The notes below the pieces were generated by a model that made no database searches, was not told the origin of the DNA, and saw only the letters and a list, made by a program, of their open reading frames with translations. A stretch of DNA of 64,000 bases from Dioscorea cayenensis subsp. rotundata (taxonomy: Eukaryota > Streptophyta > Magnoliopsida > Dioscoreales > Dioscoreaceae): NCBI RefSeq assembly GCF_009730915.1, contig NC_052474.1:3879501-3943500 (forward strand), in the 5' to 3' direction. Position numbers and translations under genes: made by a program. Within the stretch, counting starts at the first letter, position 1, and each line of letters starts with the position of its first letter. Shown here in pieces: positions 1-11,645 of this stretch.

Positions 1-271
1 TTTTTCGATAGATACCTCCCTTCAACGCCGAGCCGGTTTTCTTCTTCTCAAACACGATCGGCTCGCCATCGCAACGTAGCATCAAGAACGAGGGCCACAT
101 CTTGAGGTCTCGAAAACTCAGCAGCTTTCCCCGATCCTCGAATTTATCAGCGCACCATCGCATCTTTGCAAAAGAGAAATCAAGAACGGTCCTCTCGGTA
201 TATAGCTCCCACTCAAATAACGTCGCAAAACGGTGTCCTTCTGATGATCTCCCGAAAGGTCGAGGGGTCAT
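1..271 (-). CDS. MULE-encoded protein, N-terminal part, open at the window edge
   Basis: From an ATG at 271 the minus strand stays open for 90 codons and leaves the window at base 1. The protein begins MTPRPFGRSSEGHRF and contains aromatic and charged stretches such as FEWELYTERTVLDF and KMWPSFLMLRCDGEP. The homologous stretch at 10701-11030 in the second element starts with the same ATG-ACC codons but is broken by frameshifts. The aligned residues (for example KKKT followed by a KG-YRK-like segment) show that the open frame is the ancestral one. I do not recognise the domain. In the second element the same transcription unit leads towards a C48 peptidase, so this may be the N-terminal region of an Ulp1-like MULE protein (inference). 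A motif-array intron at about 415-555 lies upstream of the start. Confidence 0.5.
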   Translation of the reverse strand, partial: MTPRPFGRSSEGHRFATLFEWELYTERTVLDFSFAKMRWCADKFEDRGKLLSFRDLKMWPSFLMLRCDGEPIVFEKKKTGSALKGGIYRK

Positions 272-1293
272 GTTATCTTTCAATTCACCTAAGGTCTCCA
301 CTCACCTGCCAAATAGCATCGCCCATTAACTAGGTCGACCGCCATAATCACAAGCCTCCGATAATAACAACACATTCAACATGCAAGATTCACAAAAGTT
401 TAGCTGAAATATAATGTTTTAAACCAGAACCTCTCGCTTATTAAACAGAGATATCAAAATTGTTAAACGTAGACCCAGTTTTATTAAACAGAGACAGAAT
501 AGTTAAACAGTAGACAACAAAATTTTAAATCAGAACATCTCATTTCTTAAACGTAAACCCTCATCTCAGAAACTCGCAACCATATCAAACGAAAGGGGAA
601 ACGTACATTATAAATATTACACAAATCATAACAATCGAAAAACTATTTCAATAGTGTATACAAACGAAAATGCAAAACAAAAACAAAACCCTAGCCGAGA
701 AATCTCCCCGCAAGACTAACAAAAACCCCAACCGAGAAATCCCCCGCAGACTTCAATATCTTCCAACAAAAAAACATGGAGCACAAAACAAAACCGAAAA
801 ATCTTTCTTTGTAATGTAACAGCTAACATAAAACCATACTCAATACCTTAGATCGCAAACCCGATGAAAATGCCAACTAGTCACGCTGGGGACTTCTCCT
901 TCGAGATACCGATGGAAAGGGAAAAAGTCGATGAAATGCTAATTACAGAGGTTTCACGGGAGAGACAACTTCGGAGACGACTTCGAAACGGAAAAAGTCA
1001 AGACGCGAGTCGAGAAAAAGCAAGTAAACTGCTCCAATAAATTGCCTCTCTCAGTTACCCTACGTAAAACCCACCCCACTTCCTCTCAAACCGCCGAGAT
1101 GGTCAGCACCACGACTCCCCCACGCAAGGGCATTTTTCGTCCATAAAATTTAAAACTCACCCGCTCACATCCGCTATGCTTTGGGGTTTCGAAAAACATG
1201 AGTTTAAAAAGGAGGTGTTTAGAGATTACAAAACTAACGTGTATTTTTTGGCAATTTTTACAAACTTAGAGGGCTGGCAATTTTCACTTAATT
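1..1293 (-). mobile_element. MULE fragment, terminal part, truncated by the window edge
   Basis: On the minus strand this stretch parallels 9697-11000 of the large MULE downstream: the same terminal block, the same 20-21 bp motif array and the same coding start, in the opposite orientation. The outer end near 1293 reads, on the minus strand, like the left end of the other element (a run resembling AAAATTGCC...CTCTAAGTTTG, matching GGAAATTACC...CTCTAAGTTTG at 9700-9733). By eye the two copies differ at roughly one base in five, so they are related family members and not a recent duplication. The other terminus lies outside the window, so neither length nor target-site duplication can be given. 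Confidence 0.8.
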
Positions 1294-1779
1294 AAATCTT
1301 TGTGTCTCATACTTGTGATATAGATCGGCATGTTTTTTTCTTCTTTTCATCTCTTTATTTATTTTTTGTGATTTTTGAAAAATAACAATTCTTTTTCATA
1401 AAAATAATAAATAATAAATAACAATTCCCAGTTATGTAAATAGTTAGTGTTAAACATTTATAATTTAATCGTATTTAATTTGAGGAATTTATCTCAAACA
1501 AACATATGAAATATCAATTAATCAACATTGTAGTTCAATTAAAAAAAATAAATAGTGATCTCATTTACACCAACTTTTTTTTTTTTATAAAAACACAAAA
1601 ATATAAAATTCATAAATCTATGTGAAATATTATTTCTTGTGAGAGAAACAAAAGATCATAATAAGAAGTTATTGGCTTATAAGATTTATGAGATTCACAT
1701 GTGACATACGTAAAGCTTTCATAGTAATAGAAATCTTAGAAAGTGCATCTTTGTCAAATTAAATGCCAAAACTTTTTCT

Positions 1780-1810
<31 letters not shown>

Positions 1811-2094
1811 TGTAACATTATATATGTACTCTGTTTATGGTTATGGATGGAATACAAGGGTGATGTCTTTTTAAAATTTTAAAAATGGTAATAAAAATTA
1901 AAAATTGGATGAATGGTGGTGATTAGAATTGTTGGATGGCCCAACTCTTGGAGGGCCATCTCAAATTTGAGGTCACTTAAAATTATTTAAATAATAAATT
2001 AGTTGAATTTTAGCAAAATTAAAGCTTTAGATTTCATAAATAAATGAGTTCAACGTATATTGAATTAAAAATAAAAGCCAATTTGATATAAACT
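1294..2094. other. AT-rich intergenic DNA
   Basis: No coding potential seen. It holds poly-A/T tracts and an (AT)n microsatellite at about 1781-1806. Confidence 0.6.
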
Positions 2095-2503
2095 AATTTG
2101 CTTCTTTCTTGAATTTCTGCAGATGCGGAGTCCCATCAGTAGGAACCCTCAGATGCTGCTCAGAGGATCAGAAGTTTCCTTAACTTCCTGAGCTCTAGAT
2201 CAACCGACCTCGCTAGTGATTCGGTGCACACCTCTGGTCAGGAGTAATCTACTCTTTTTGTTGCTGGACAGGCATGTGTCTCTAGATGGTTGACTTCGCC
2301 GGCTCGGCTTGTTATCTTTACTCTCCTTTTTTGTCTTTTCTTTCAGTTTTGATATTGTTTTCCTCATCCCTGGTAAGGAAGACGGTCTTTTATGTTTTCT
2401 TATGTCTGGTACTTTGTTTTTTTCATCTGGACTTGGTGCTCTTTGTTTCCTTCTCTCCTTTTTAATAAATTTGTGGTTTATCCACTTTATTCAAAAAAAA
2501 AAA
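2095..2503 (+). mobile_element. 5'-truncated LINE (L1-type) insertion with target-site duplication
   Basis: The insert ends in an A-run at 2493-2503 preceded by AATAAATTTGTGGTTTATCC, a 3' end typical of plant L1 LINEs. It is flanked by a perfect 12-bp direct repeat TTGATATAAACT at 2083-2094 and 2504-2515, the expected target-site duplication. At only about 409 bp it contains just 3' untranslated sequence. The open frame at 2309-2512 inside it is therefore not a gene. The perfect duplication suggests a fairly recent insertion. Confidence 0.85.
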
Positions 2504-3197
2504 TTGATATAAACTTTAATTTAAATATACAATTTTTTTTATAAATAATTATAAATCAAAATGTAAAAAAAAAACTCATTTGAAAAATATTTATAGATTT
2601 CTATATAGTTATATATGAAATATGAAATGTTTGAAAACGTACACATGAAAGTTATTATAAACATTATATTTATTTTTTGAAAAAAATTACTTATAAGTCC
2701 CTCGGAAGTTTCAAACTTCTACTCGCAATCCCCTTTGGCTTTTGAAAAATTCCATTACATTTTTTTCATCCAAGTTCTTTTTTTAGTCCCTATCGCTTTG
2801 ATCCTTTAGTTTAATGGCATGTGAAAAAGTCCGAAATGCTCAATACTTTTTAAGTGGAAAAAGTTAGTGGAGGTTTAATGGTTCCTGTGTATTTTGTGTT
2901 ATGCATTGCCCCACAGGAAGTCCTCTCAGACAGCATGAATGCTAATGTTAAAACTTTTCTCTCCCAACATTCTCCTACTGGGGTATTCAGTATTGCGGGT
3001 GTCGAAGGAGGAAGAGAATCGAGTCACATGATATCGATGCCCGGAATTTACATTGTAGTCGGTGCCATTAGTCTAGACATAATCATTAATCATGTAATGC
3101 AGTCAAAGCGGACTGAGCGGGTTATGTATAATGCAAGTGGGGTTTATTTATACTTTTTTCTTACAATGAAAGGTTTCTGTGTAATATTATCCTAAAT

Positions 3198-4756
3198 TGT
3201 GTATATTTTGTTGTTGTTGTTGTGTATTACCTATATTTGATGTTTATTTTACATATGTTTCCTGTGTAATATCTACGTTCGATGTATATTATGTACGTTT
3301 CATGTGTAGTATCCATACTTCATTAGTATTACTTATGTTTTATGTGTATTATCTGTTAGAAAGTAATCGATCTAATCAAATTAAAGTTAGGAAAAATCGT
3401 TCTAATGACTATCAATTACAATTAATTGATATTTAAGATTAATCATCAAGGATCAATAACATGAACACATGAATATATGTGAAAGATCATGTTACCTCAC
3501 AGACATTTCACAAGTGCAAAATCGTCCAACGCACACACAATGTTCTCGAACTTTTCACCCTTGATCCGAAGAAGTGATGGCTTCTTTTGCTCTAAGCAAC
3601 TAATGTGAATATTAGGGATTTTGCTGTAGCCGTCTTTTGATGGCAATCACAAATTAATTTATTGAAAAATCTCATATCACATATTTATGAGGAGTATATA
3701 TTCGAATAAGGTTAGAACATGTAGGGTGGACCTTTTGGATCACTACATCTTTAGCAAATTAGTCCATACTAATTTTATAATCACAATCTTATCCATCAAC
3801 AAATTGCAATTTAATCCAAAGATTAGAGATATTCATATGTGAGACCCCCAATATAATATTTTACATATTAGTCCCTCAATCAATAAATATTCTATATAAG
3901 TGGGATAATTAGACCACCAATGGCACTGCCGATCTCCACTTATATGTGTGTTTATTTACACTATTGGACATAAAACAATTTAAAAAATATATATAATAAT
4001 ATATATTTTATATATAATAAAATACTTTTAAAAAAAATTAACTGGCCGGATTTTTATCCAACACATAAGAAACACAATCTACAATATTCTCTCGTACAAT
4101 AGGAGTGATGGATCCCATCTTGGATGACTAAAAACCTTCATGTATTTATTATATAACCCAACGTGTCCGTATATAGCCTGCAATTAGCATCACCGGTTGA
4201 CACTATCAAAGTAATATAATTTATTCATAAGATTTAATAACATCCTTAAGTAATAAGAACTTTCTTTAACAGAATAACTCTTTTGTTCTATGACAATATT
4301 TGGCCTAAAAGTTCTATATGGTCCAGTTCAATATTTGTCAACTACAAATATCCATAATGTTACTAAGAGTTTCCACTTTAGTAGCTAAAACATACCACTC
4401 TATCACATATAGTAGTACAACATGTGACAACCAATAATGAATACAAAATTATATTTTATCTCATAGGTTGTGAACTTTTGGGTTGCAAGGAACATAGATA
4501 ACATAATTATATTTTATCTCTATCATTAATTTGATATCTATATAATGCAAGCTCACAATAATATATTATCAAGCATGAATAATACAATACCCATAATTAT
4601 GCGTGCAATGAAATAAAACTATTTTATTATTAAACAATAATTAAAATTGGCTTTGTAGGGCATACTAGTTTTTCATTATCTACGTTTCATGCATATTATT
4701 TTTATTTTATTGTTAAGAGTTTCATGTTAGTGTGCATTATATGACTTTTTTGTGTA
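3198..4756 (+). repeat. 20-bp phased TGTGTA array, split by the solo LTR
   Basis: TGTGTA-like motifs start at 3198, 3221, 3241, 3263, 3283, 3303, about 3323 and 3343, then at 4690, about 4711, 4731 and 4751 beyond the LTR. Removing the LTR plus one 6-bp target copy (1327 bp) maps 4690 to 3363, exactly 20 bp after 3343. The intervening bases are diverged, so this is an old minisatellite with a conserved anchor. Confidence 0.7.
3354..4674 (-). mobile_element. Solo LTR, Angela/Tork-like Copia
   Basis: The plus-strand left end starts TGTTAGAAAG. Near the right end is TGGCTTTGTAGGGCATAC, which on the minus strand reads GTATGCCCTACAAAGCCA and resembles the start of Angela-type LTRs (ATGCCCTAGAGGC is the familiar core, from memory of the family). 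ATTATC occurs immediately outside both ends (3348-3353 and 4675-4680). The length, about 1.32 kb, fits this lineage. No internal region follows, so it looks like a solo LTR left by recombination. The terminal TG at the right end is degraded. The flanks join back into a continuous 20-bp-period array, which supports these boundaries. Confidence 0.65.
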
Positions 4757-5430
4757 ACAGTCGGATTCATATACAAATGTTGTCTTATAAACAGGGGAAA
4801 AAATAAAAGTACTTATACTATTATCTACGACCATACATTAAGTGTCAAATGTAGGTGCGGCGTTTAAGTCCATTTTGTTATCTGTCTTATACCCCACCTC
4901 GACGACGATGTTATCTTCTTTTGTAGCATCGGTCTCCTCATTGTTAGCACCGCCTTACCCAGTAAAGCCCTTTTTTCAGGGAGTCATCTATATAGGTGGA
5001 GCGACCTCCTTCACCGCAGCGTTCTCATATATCCCCAGCAAAACATCCTTCTCATCTGCAATGGGAATAATTTTTCTTCGCATACCATCAATGAGTATTC
5101 ATGTGACGTAACGAAGGCGTAGGAATGGGATGTATGAGGTATGCCCAACGCTTCCAGAAGTTACTCTATATAACGCATGCAAAATACCGGACAGTTATCG
5201 CTTCCAGAATTTTGTTGGGGACAGTCCCGTATATGACATCCTCCATCATATATAATGCCTGCTCAGCAGTGAATTGCAGTTTTTACATAGCAAACATCAA
5301 AGACCGCGTGACAACAACACGCTTCTTGAAAGCCAATGGATTTATCAACAATTCTTTTTGTCGCTAGCTGGCACAAGTTTAAAGAACTGCAAAGTAAACA
5401 CACAACAAATAAAATGTCGTCAACATATCA

Positions 5431-5569
5431 TACACAGTTATATACACATAAAAATGAATCACTACACATTAATTACATTTTATACACAAGAAGCAAGAAT
5501 TTTACACATGACACTGGGAATATACACAAGAAGAAAAGATTCTACACAGGAAGCAAGGATTCTACTCAT
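5431..5569 (-). repeat. 20-bp phased TACACA array
   Basis: TACACA (last unit TACTCA) begins at 5443, 5463, 5483, 5503, 5523, 5543 and 5563, an exact 20-bp step. One extra copy at 5431 is out of phase. It is the reverse complement of the motif in the left arm of the same element. Confidence 0.85.
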
Positions 5570-6093
5570 GAAGAGAATTAATAAAGTAATAATTAAGGGC
5601 GTTTTTTTTTTTTTGCAAAAAAGGTATTTTATTGTTTGGAGGATAATAATGTCATTTCATGCATCTGGGTTTGTGTTTCTCCACCCAGAGGTAATCAGGT
5701 AATTTCTGGCCCCATTTAACCCCATGTTTAATACCTTTGAGGAATATGGATTAAAAAAAAATAGCCTAATAAAAGAGGGACCTTGAAATAAAGTGCAAAC
5801 TTTGAGGGATTTATTGTGAAAGTGAAAACTTTTCAGGGATTTTTAAGTACTTTTCTGTTATTTTTTTTAACTATTATTAAATCATAATAAATATTTGAAT
5901 GGTTTTCTTTCATCACACTTCTTATATATATTGGCACGTACATTCCATTGTCCAATTAAAGTGCGAAAAATTCATAGATAATATAAAAAAAGAAATCAAA
6001 AGGAAAATTTTTCCATTTTATATAATAATGGTTTTATTAATATATTTAAAATTTAAAATTACACATAAACCGCAAGTTCAAACCCCATGCTAT

Positions 6094-7475
6094 TAGACAT
6101 GGCCACGCAGTTGAGAACCGCGGTTCCAGTTCGAAAAGCTTGAACCGAACCCGATCTCCTCAAAGCGAGGTTTTGGCGGTTCGGTTCCGGTTCGGTTTTC
6201 GGTTCGATTCAGCGGTTTTGGTTCAATCGGTTACGATTTGCCGGTTACATACGGTTCGGGTTTTTAAACTAAATAATTCGATGAATTCAAATTAATTAAC
6301 ACAAAAAAATACAAGAATTAATTTAATACTAATATAAGATAGTAGGTTAAGTTAGTAGGTATACTAGTATACCACAAGGTTTCAATGTTTTATTTATTTT
6401 TGTTGTTATTATTTTTAATGTTTATGTATGTTATTTGTTTTTCTTTAGGAATTGTTTTTATTTTTATTTTTTCTTTTTCTTTTTGATTTCTAGTATACTT
6501 ATATAAGTTGCATAGTTTACAAATTGAAAATCTTGGGAGTTTTATCTATATATTGGAATATCTATATATATATATAAATGATCAACAAAATCAGGCAAAT
6601 TGATATATATATACACATATATATTCATGTTTATTTTATTTTATTTATTTATATATTTTTAATGATTCAAATGTTTTTCACATGAGAGCATTTTTACTCG
6701 AGTATATTTTTCATTTTATATAAAATAAATATAATTTAATATGAACTACGTTAATTTTTTGTAAGTTTTCAAAAGCGGAAGATATATAAAAGTCTAGTCT
6801 TTTGTTTTTTATATTAAATTATAAAAAAATAATATGGAAATCTACTAAAGAATTGAATATTTAAGTACTTTCTCGTTAATTAAATTATTTTTGATAAATC
6901 CATATTTAATTTGTAACTAATAATTTGTGGCATAATCAATTAATTATAACTTATCCTCTTGCATGAGTATAAAGTTTCGCATAGCACGATGCACATATAA
7001 GTTGGACGAATGTCACAAATCAGACCTAATCGGCTAATCAAGTATTCAGAATCAGACCTAATCAATAATCAATTTGGTTAATATCTTTAATTAATTATTT
7101 AAAATATCTTTAAACATGCAATTACTTAATTAATTACTAATTAATGATATTAACAAAATAAAAACCTAATCATAAATGACGTTATTTATATAGTATGACA
7201 TTATTCATATTATATTTATATAATATAATATGAACTTTTGTTTTAAACCTTTGGTTGAACAGTATGTGGAAGCGCCTAGGGTTGAACCGCATATGGAACT
7301 CAGCATATGGAACTGCCGGTTGGAACTCGCCGGTTGAACCGCCTGGGTTCACGGTTTTTAAATTTTGAAACCGAAGCGAACCTTATATGAAGGTTCCGGT
7401 TCCGGTTTTAGGACGGTTACGGTTTTTCCGGTTCCGGTTCGGTTCCACGGTTTCGGTTCAAAATGGCCACGTCTA
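6094..7475. mobile_element. Non-autonomous hAT element
   Basis: A perfect 8-bp target-site duplication CATGCTAT flanks the element (6086-6093 and 7476-7483). The termini are inverted: TAGACATGGCCACG at the left and TAGACGTGGCCATTTTG read inward from the right. An 8-bp duplication with TAG-type ends is the hAT signature. Both subterminal regions (about 6110-6270 and 7250-7465) are dense in GGTTCGGTTCCGGTT-type repeats on both strands, as in many plant hAT families where they bind transposase. The 0.95 kb between them is AT-rich with no transposase frame, so it cannot move by itself. Confidence 0.9.
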
Positions 7476-7483
7476 CATGCTAT

Positions 7484-7827
7484 GATTAAAAAGGCCACAC
7501 ACATCCCTGACATGTAGTTTATCCATATTTATTAAAAATAATAGTTGTCCCGGTTTTTTATATTTGTCACATTTTAAAAGTTTTTTTTGTCTTTTTTTTT
7601 TTTACTTTCATACTTTGTTTATTTAAAAATTTTATAAAGTTTTTAAATATTAATATTTTTTTAAAAAAAATTATCCTTTACATTACATTGAACTACACAT
7701 TTAATTTAATCATATTTTAATAATTTTTTTTGAAAAATTAATATAATTTTTTATAAATTTTAGATTTCAAACAAACTTTAATTAATTTTTTTTAATTTAT
7801 CTAAATTAGTTAAAATGAATAAGTAAA

Positions 7828-7873
<46 letters not shown>

Positions 7874-8184
7874 TCACACAACAAATAAAAGGAATACTAA
7901 TGGATATTGCCACATGTGTTCTCATTAAATAAAATCAGGTTGTTTCTGAGGGAGGAATACTTAGTTGTGCAGTTGTGCTCTGGACCACACTTTGCAATGA
8001 TTTGATTATATAAATATAAATAATTGAAAACTTTAATGCTTTCACAGTTGAGTTGATGGTGCATGCCATGCTTTTTGGTCCTTGATGAATTAATGCTTCT
8101 TCAGCCCCCACTAAACTAAAACTCATTGAATTATTTATTTGGAAAGGTTGCAAACTTGCAATAGTGGGATTGCACCAAAAGCAA

Positions 8185-8223
<39 letters not shown>

Positions 8224-9656
8224 TGAAGAAGAGATCATATGGATCACTAACTTATGATTTATTTCTGTTTTTGTTTTATAATTTAGTGTTGTGATCATTA
8301 AATTATATATAAGGTGTTTTAATTCATTTGCGATTTTTATTTTTAAAACTTTTTAATTTTGTATATTTTTTATAAATAGATAAATTATAAAATATATTAA
8401 AAAAGAACAGTTACAAAAGATTGCACTAACAGATAAGGATATTAAAAAAATAATGAAGAAAAGAAAATTGAAAAAACAAATTGACCAAAAATAACGTGAA
8501 AAATAAAATAGTTACTAATTGTTTTATTCATAGACAAGGATAGCACAAGCACTATATTACAGCACAAGAGGTTGACTTATAATATAAGTGATTATTTGAT
8601 TTATATTCGATATTCAATAGATAATACAAAAATTTTATCTTAACTAAAAATAATTTTATTTTTTATCATTTTCTAATTGACATAATGATTGTACCATGAT
8701 TTTTGGGTAAAAGAAACTTATGAAGTTGAGTTATAAATAATTATTTTTTATATCATATTTTTTATTTTATTTATAAAATAAATGGATAACAAAAAAAAAT
8801 TGTATTTTACCCCACTTCAAATTTTTGTATATCAAACAAACTTTTAAAAAATACATCATAACAGGCCACTTATTCATATAAGCACCTTTTAGATTAGCAG
8901 TAAACCTGAGTATAAAATGTTGTAAAAAAATAAAATAAATAAATAAATAAATATCCAAGAAAGTTACTCACGTTTGATTCAATATATTTACTATTTTTTA
9001 AATTTTTTATTTCTAGTTTTTATTTATAAAATTACAGTAATAAAATTTCAAAATAATAAATAAATAAATAAATGCACTTCTATAGTGCTATATTTGGCAT
9101 ATCTCTAAATTTGTCTATTTTTTTTACAATGTTTATTGTTATTATTATAAATAAATAAATAAATAAATTAGTTTATCATAAATTATGGATTTCTTTACCG
9201 TGAGACTAGAGTTTTTAAGAACTTAGTCAAAATCCACGATTATTGCAAACCAGAGGTGCATTAATGAAGATAAAAAAATTAATAATAATAAACAGTGAAT
9301 TATTAGCATTCATTGTTTGATGCCATGTCATCCCCATTAGTGTGTGCGTGTTTTTTTTTTCCTTTTTTGTGTGATCTATTAAATAATTATTTTTCTTTAG
9401 TTATAACTTATAAGGTAACTTTCTTGTCTCCTTCTCGTTCGGTTGCTTTGACCAAGGTTTTTACTTTCTAGAAAATATATACTTTAAATGGAGATTAAAT
9501 TAATGTTGATGCTTTATATATTGTTTTATCAAATATAAGACAAAACATATGGATACTAGCGGATTCTCCCTGTTTCCTATCAAGCATCGTCTAGATATTT
9601 GTTTTTTTTTTTGACTAACGACCTTCTGAAACAATTTGATGTCTGTTTTCAATTAG
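7484..9656. other. AT-rich intergenic DNA with (AAT)n microsatellites
   Basis: No gene seen. Perfect (AAT)n tracts lie at about 7828-7872 and 8184-8223, with short (AAAT)n runs near 8934-8951, 9056-9072 and 9150-9168. Confidence 0.6.
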
Positions 9657-9662
9657 ATGATG

Positions 9663-9696
<34 letters not shown>
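9657..9696 (+). repeat. (TAA)n microsatellite at the MULE insertion site
   Basis: This perfect TAA tract abuts the left end of the large MULE. A shorter TAATAATAATAAT tract (from 17523) abuts the right end. The element therefore inserted into a TAA repeat, and the length of its target duplication cannot be read. Confidence 0.8.
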
Positions 9697-10409
9697 GTGG
9701 AAATTACCAAAAAAATCCTCTAAGTTTGCAATATTGCCAAAAACACCACGTTAGTTTTGCAATCCCTAAAAACCCCTTCCTTTTAAACTCTATGTTTTTC
9801 AAACCCCCAAAGTATGTAACGGATGTCAGCGGAGTGATTTTTCAAATTTTTATGAGACGAAAAATGCCCTTGCATGGGGAGTCGTGGTCGCGACCCATTT
9901 CAGGTTTGAGAGGAAGTTGGGGGCTTTCAGTAAAAAGTAACCCCAAGAGACGAATTCTATGGAGCCACGTTGCTTTGTTTTTCTCAACTCGCGTCTTCGC
10001 CTTTTCCATTTCCAGCCGTCTCCGGTTGTCTCCGTAATTACGACTTTTTCCCCTTTCCACGAGTATCTCGAAGGAGAAGTCCAGCTAAGTAGTTTAGCAT
10101 TTCATCGGTTTGCCAGATCTAAGGTATTGAGTATGGTTTTATGTTAACTATTCTATAACAAAGAAAGATTTTTCGGTTTTGTTTTGTGCTCCTGCTTTTT
10201 GTTGGAAGATATCGAAGTCGCAGTGGGGATTTCTCAGCGTTTTTGTTAGTCTCAGGGATTTCTCGGCTAGGGGTTTTGTTTTTTGTTTTGCATTTTTCGT
10301 TTGATACACTATCGAAATAGTTTTTTTCGATTGTTATGATTTTAGTATAATATTTATAATGTACATTTCCCCTTTCATTCGAGTATGGTCTAGCTTTTAC
10401 AAACGGGTT

Positions 10410-10565
10410 TACATTTAAGAAATGAGATGTTACAATTTAAATTTTTGTTGTCTCTCGTTTAAGTATTGTTGTCTCGCTTTAATAAACTAGGCCTGCTTTA
10501 ACAATTATATCTCTGCTTAAGAACTCAAGGTTACCGCTTTAAAAACCTTATATTTCCGCTAAACA
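10410..10565 (+). repeat. 20-22 bp phased TTTAA array (5' arm)
   Basis: TTTAA or close variants start at about 10414, 10436, 10458, 10478, 10497, 10517, 10538 and 10560. The homologous array in the left-edge copy has TTAAAC or TTAAAT at 419, 441, 463, 484, 503, 525 and 547. Confidence 0.8.
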
Positions 10566-11472
10566 TTTGTGAATACCTGCATGTTGAATGTGTTGTTATT
10601 AGTCGGAGGCTTGTGATTATGGTCGGTCAACCCTAGTTAATGGGTGATGCTATTTTCGACACCCCAGTAGTGGAGACCTTAAACTGAATTGAAAAGATAA
10701 CATGACCCCCTCGACCGTGGGAGATCATCCGAAGGACACCGTTCATGAGATTCATCGAGATGGGAGCTATATACCAAGAGAGGATCCCTTCTTGATTTTC
10801 TATTGCAGAAGATGCGATGGTCGCACCAATAAATTCGGGATCGAGGAAAGCTCGCCGAGTTTTCGAGCCTCAAGATGTGGCCCCTCGTTCTTGGTCTACG
10901 TTGCGATGGCGATGCGCAATGCGTGTTTCGAAGAAGAAAACCCGCCGCTCGAAGGGAGTATTTATCAAAAACCCTATGAGAGACACGAGACTCCATCAAG
11001 AACACTCTTGTGCAACTTGTTCGACGTGAGGGAGAAGAAGATAATTTTTGTCATACTCGATGGTGTACCTCGTGGGTGCAGGCCCTCTTCCCAAATACAT
11101 CATGCTCGGTTCGAACCGGATCATTGATTATGTCGATGATATACCGTACGATTAGGGCGATACGCATAGGCGCAGGGCGACGCACAAGTGGCTTATGGAG
11201 GATATTCCAGCAAGTACCGCCCGAGTGTAAGATAGATGCTGCCGGAAGAAGACTCAACACAGGGTACATTAAGGGTTGCTTTGACCGCGCTTAACGCCCC
11301 GGTTTTACTGAGTCGATCGGAACGGGAAGAAAAGTCGGTTTTTGGCAAGATCCCAAGGATGCTTTGGCTACGGTGAAAGTGCTTACTGGGAAGCAGCTTT
11401 ACCAGTGAAACCAGCTTGTCATCGCTCGATGGGAAAGAGGTAATAAATCATGGACAATGTTTAACATAAGTC

Positions 11473-11645
11473 TTTAATGTTTAAACATATTATTTAGCGC
11501 TTTAACTTTATTATTTACAGTTTAAAATTTATTCATAAAGGTTTAAATATTTTGTTCTCCGTTTAAATATATTCTATAATGTAAATATATAAAAACTTTG
11601 TTTAAATATAGTTTTTATAGTTTAAAATGAATGATTTCGTTTAAA
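11473..11645 (+). repeat. 20-21 bp phased TTTAAA array filling an intron-like spacer
   Basis: TTTAAA or TTTAAC starts at 11480, 11501, 11521, 11542, 11562, (11582 weak), 11601, 11621 and 11640. A GTAATA donor-like site after GAAAGAG (about 11441) and a TTAG acceptor-like site near 11666 bracket it. Confidence 0.85.

Larger units (their letters stand above)
2679..5857. mobile_element. Non-autonomous MULE with a nested solo LTR
   Basis: The ends are imperfect terminal inverted repeats: GAAAAAAATTACTTATAAGT at the left matches CAGAAAAGTACTTAAAAATC read inward from the right, and similarity continues into CCCT and AAGTTT. The 9-bp sequence TTATTTTTT flanks both ends (2670-2678 and 5858-5866), the size expected for Mutator-like elements. 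Removing the nested LTR leaves about 1.86 kb. Inside are arrays of a 20-bp motif (TGTGTA on the left, TACACA on the right). There are also short open frames (2854-3195, 4842-5111, 5125-5367, 5274-5702) that match no transposase I recognise. They may be remnants of captured or ancestral genes. Confidence 0.7.

Noticed and set aside
102..329. Plus-strand open frame of 75 codons
   Set aside because: It is the opposite-strand shadow of the MULE frame at 271-1, which is supported by the homologous copy at 10701.
2309..2512. Hydrophobic 67-codon frame
   Set aside because: It lies in the 3' untranslated end of the LINE insertion and runs into its poly-A tail.
3354..4674. Full LTR retrotransposon
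   Set aside because: Only one LTR is present, with no primer-binding site, polypurine tract or gag/pol frame beside it.
6061..6090. Possible tRNA-like CAAGTTCAAACCCC motif
   Set aside because: No acceptor or anticodon arms can be formed around it; it is simply flank of the hAT element.
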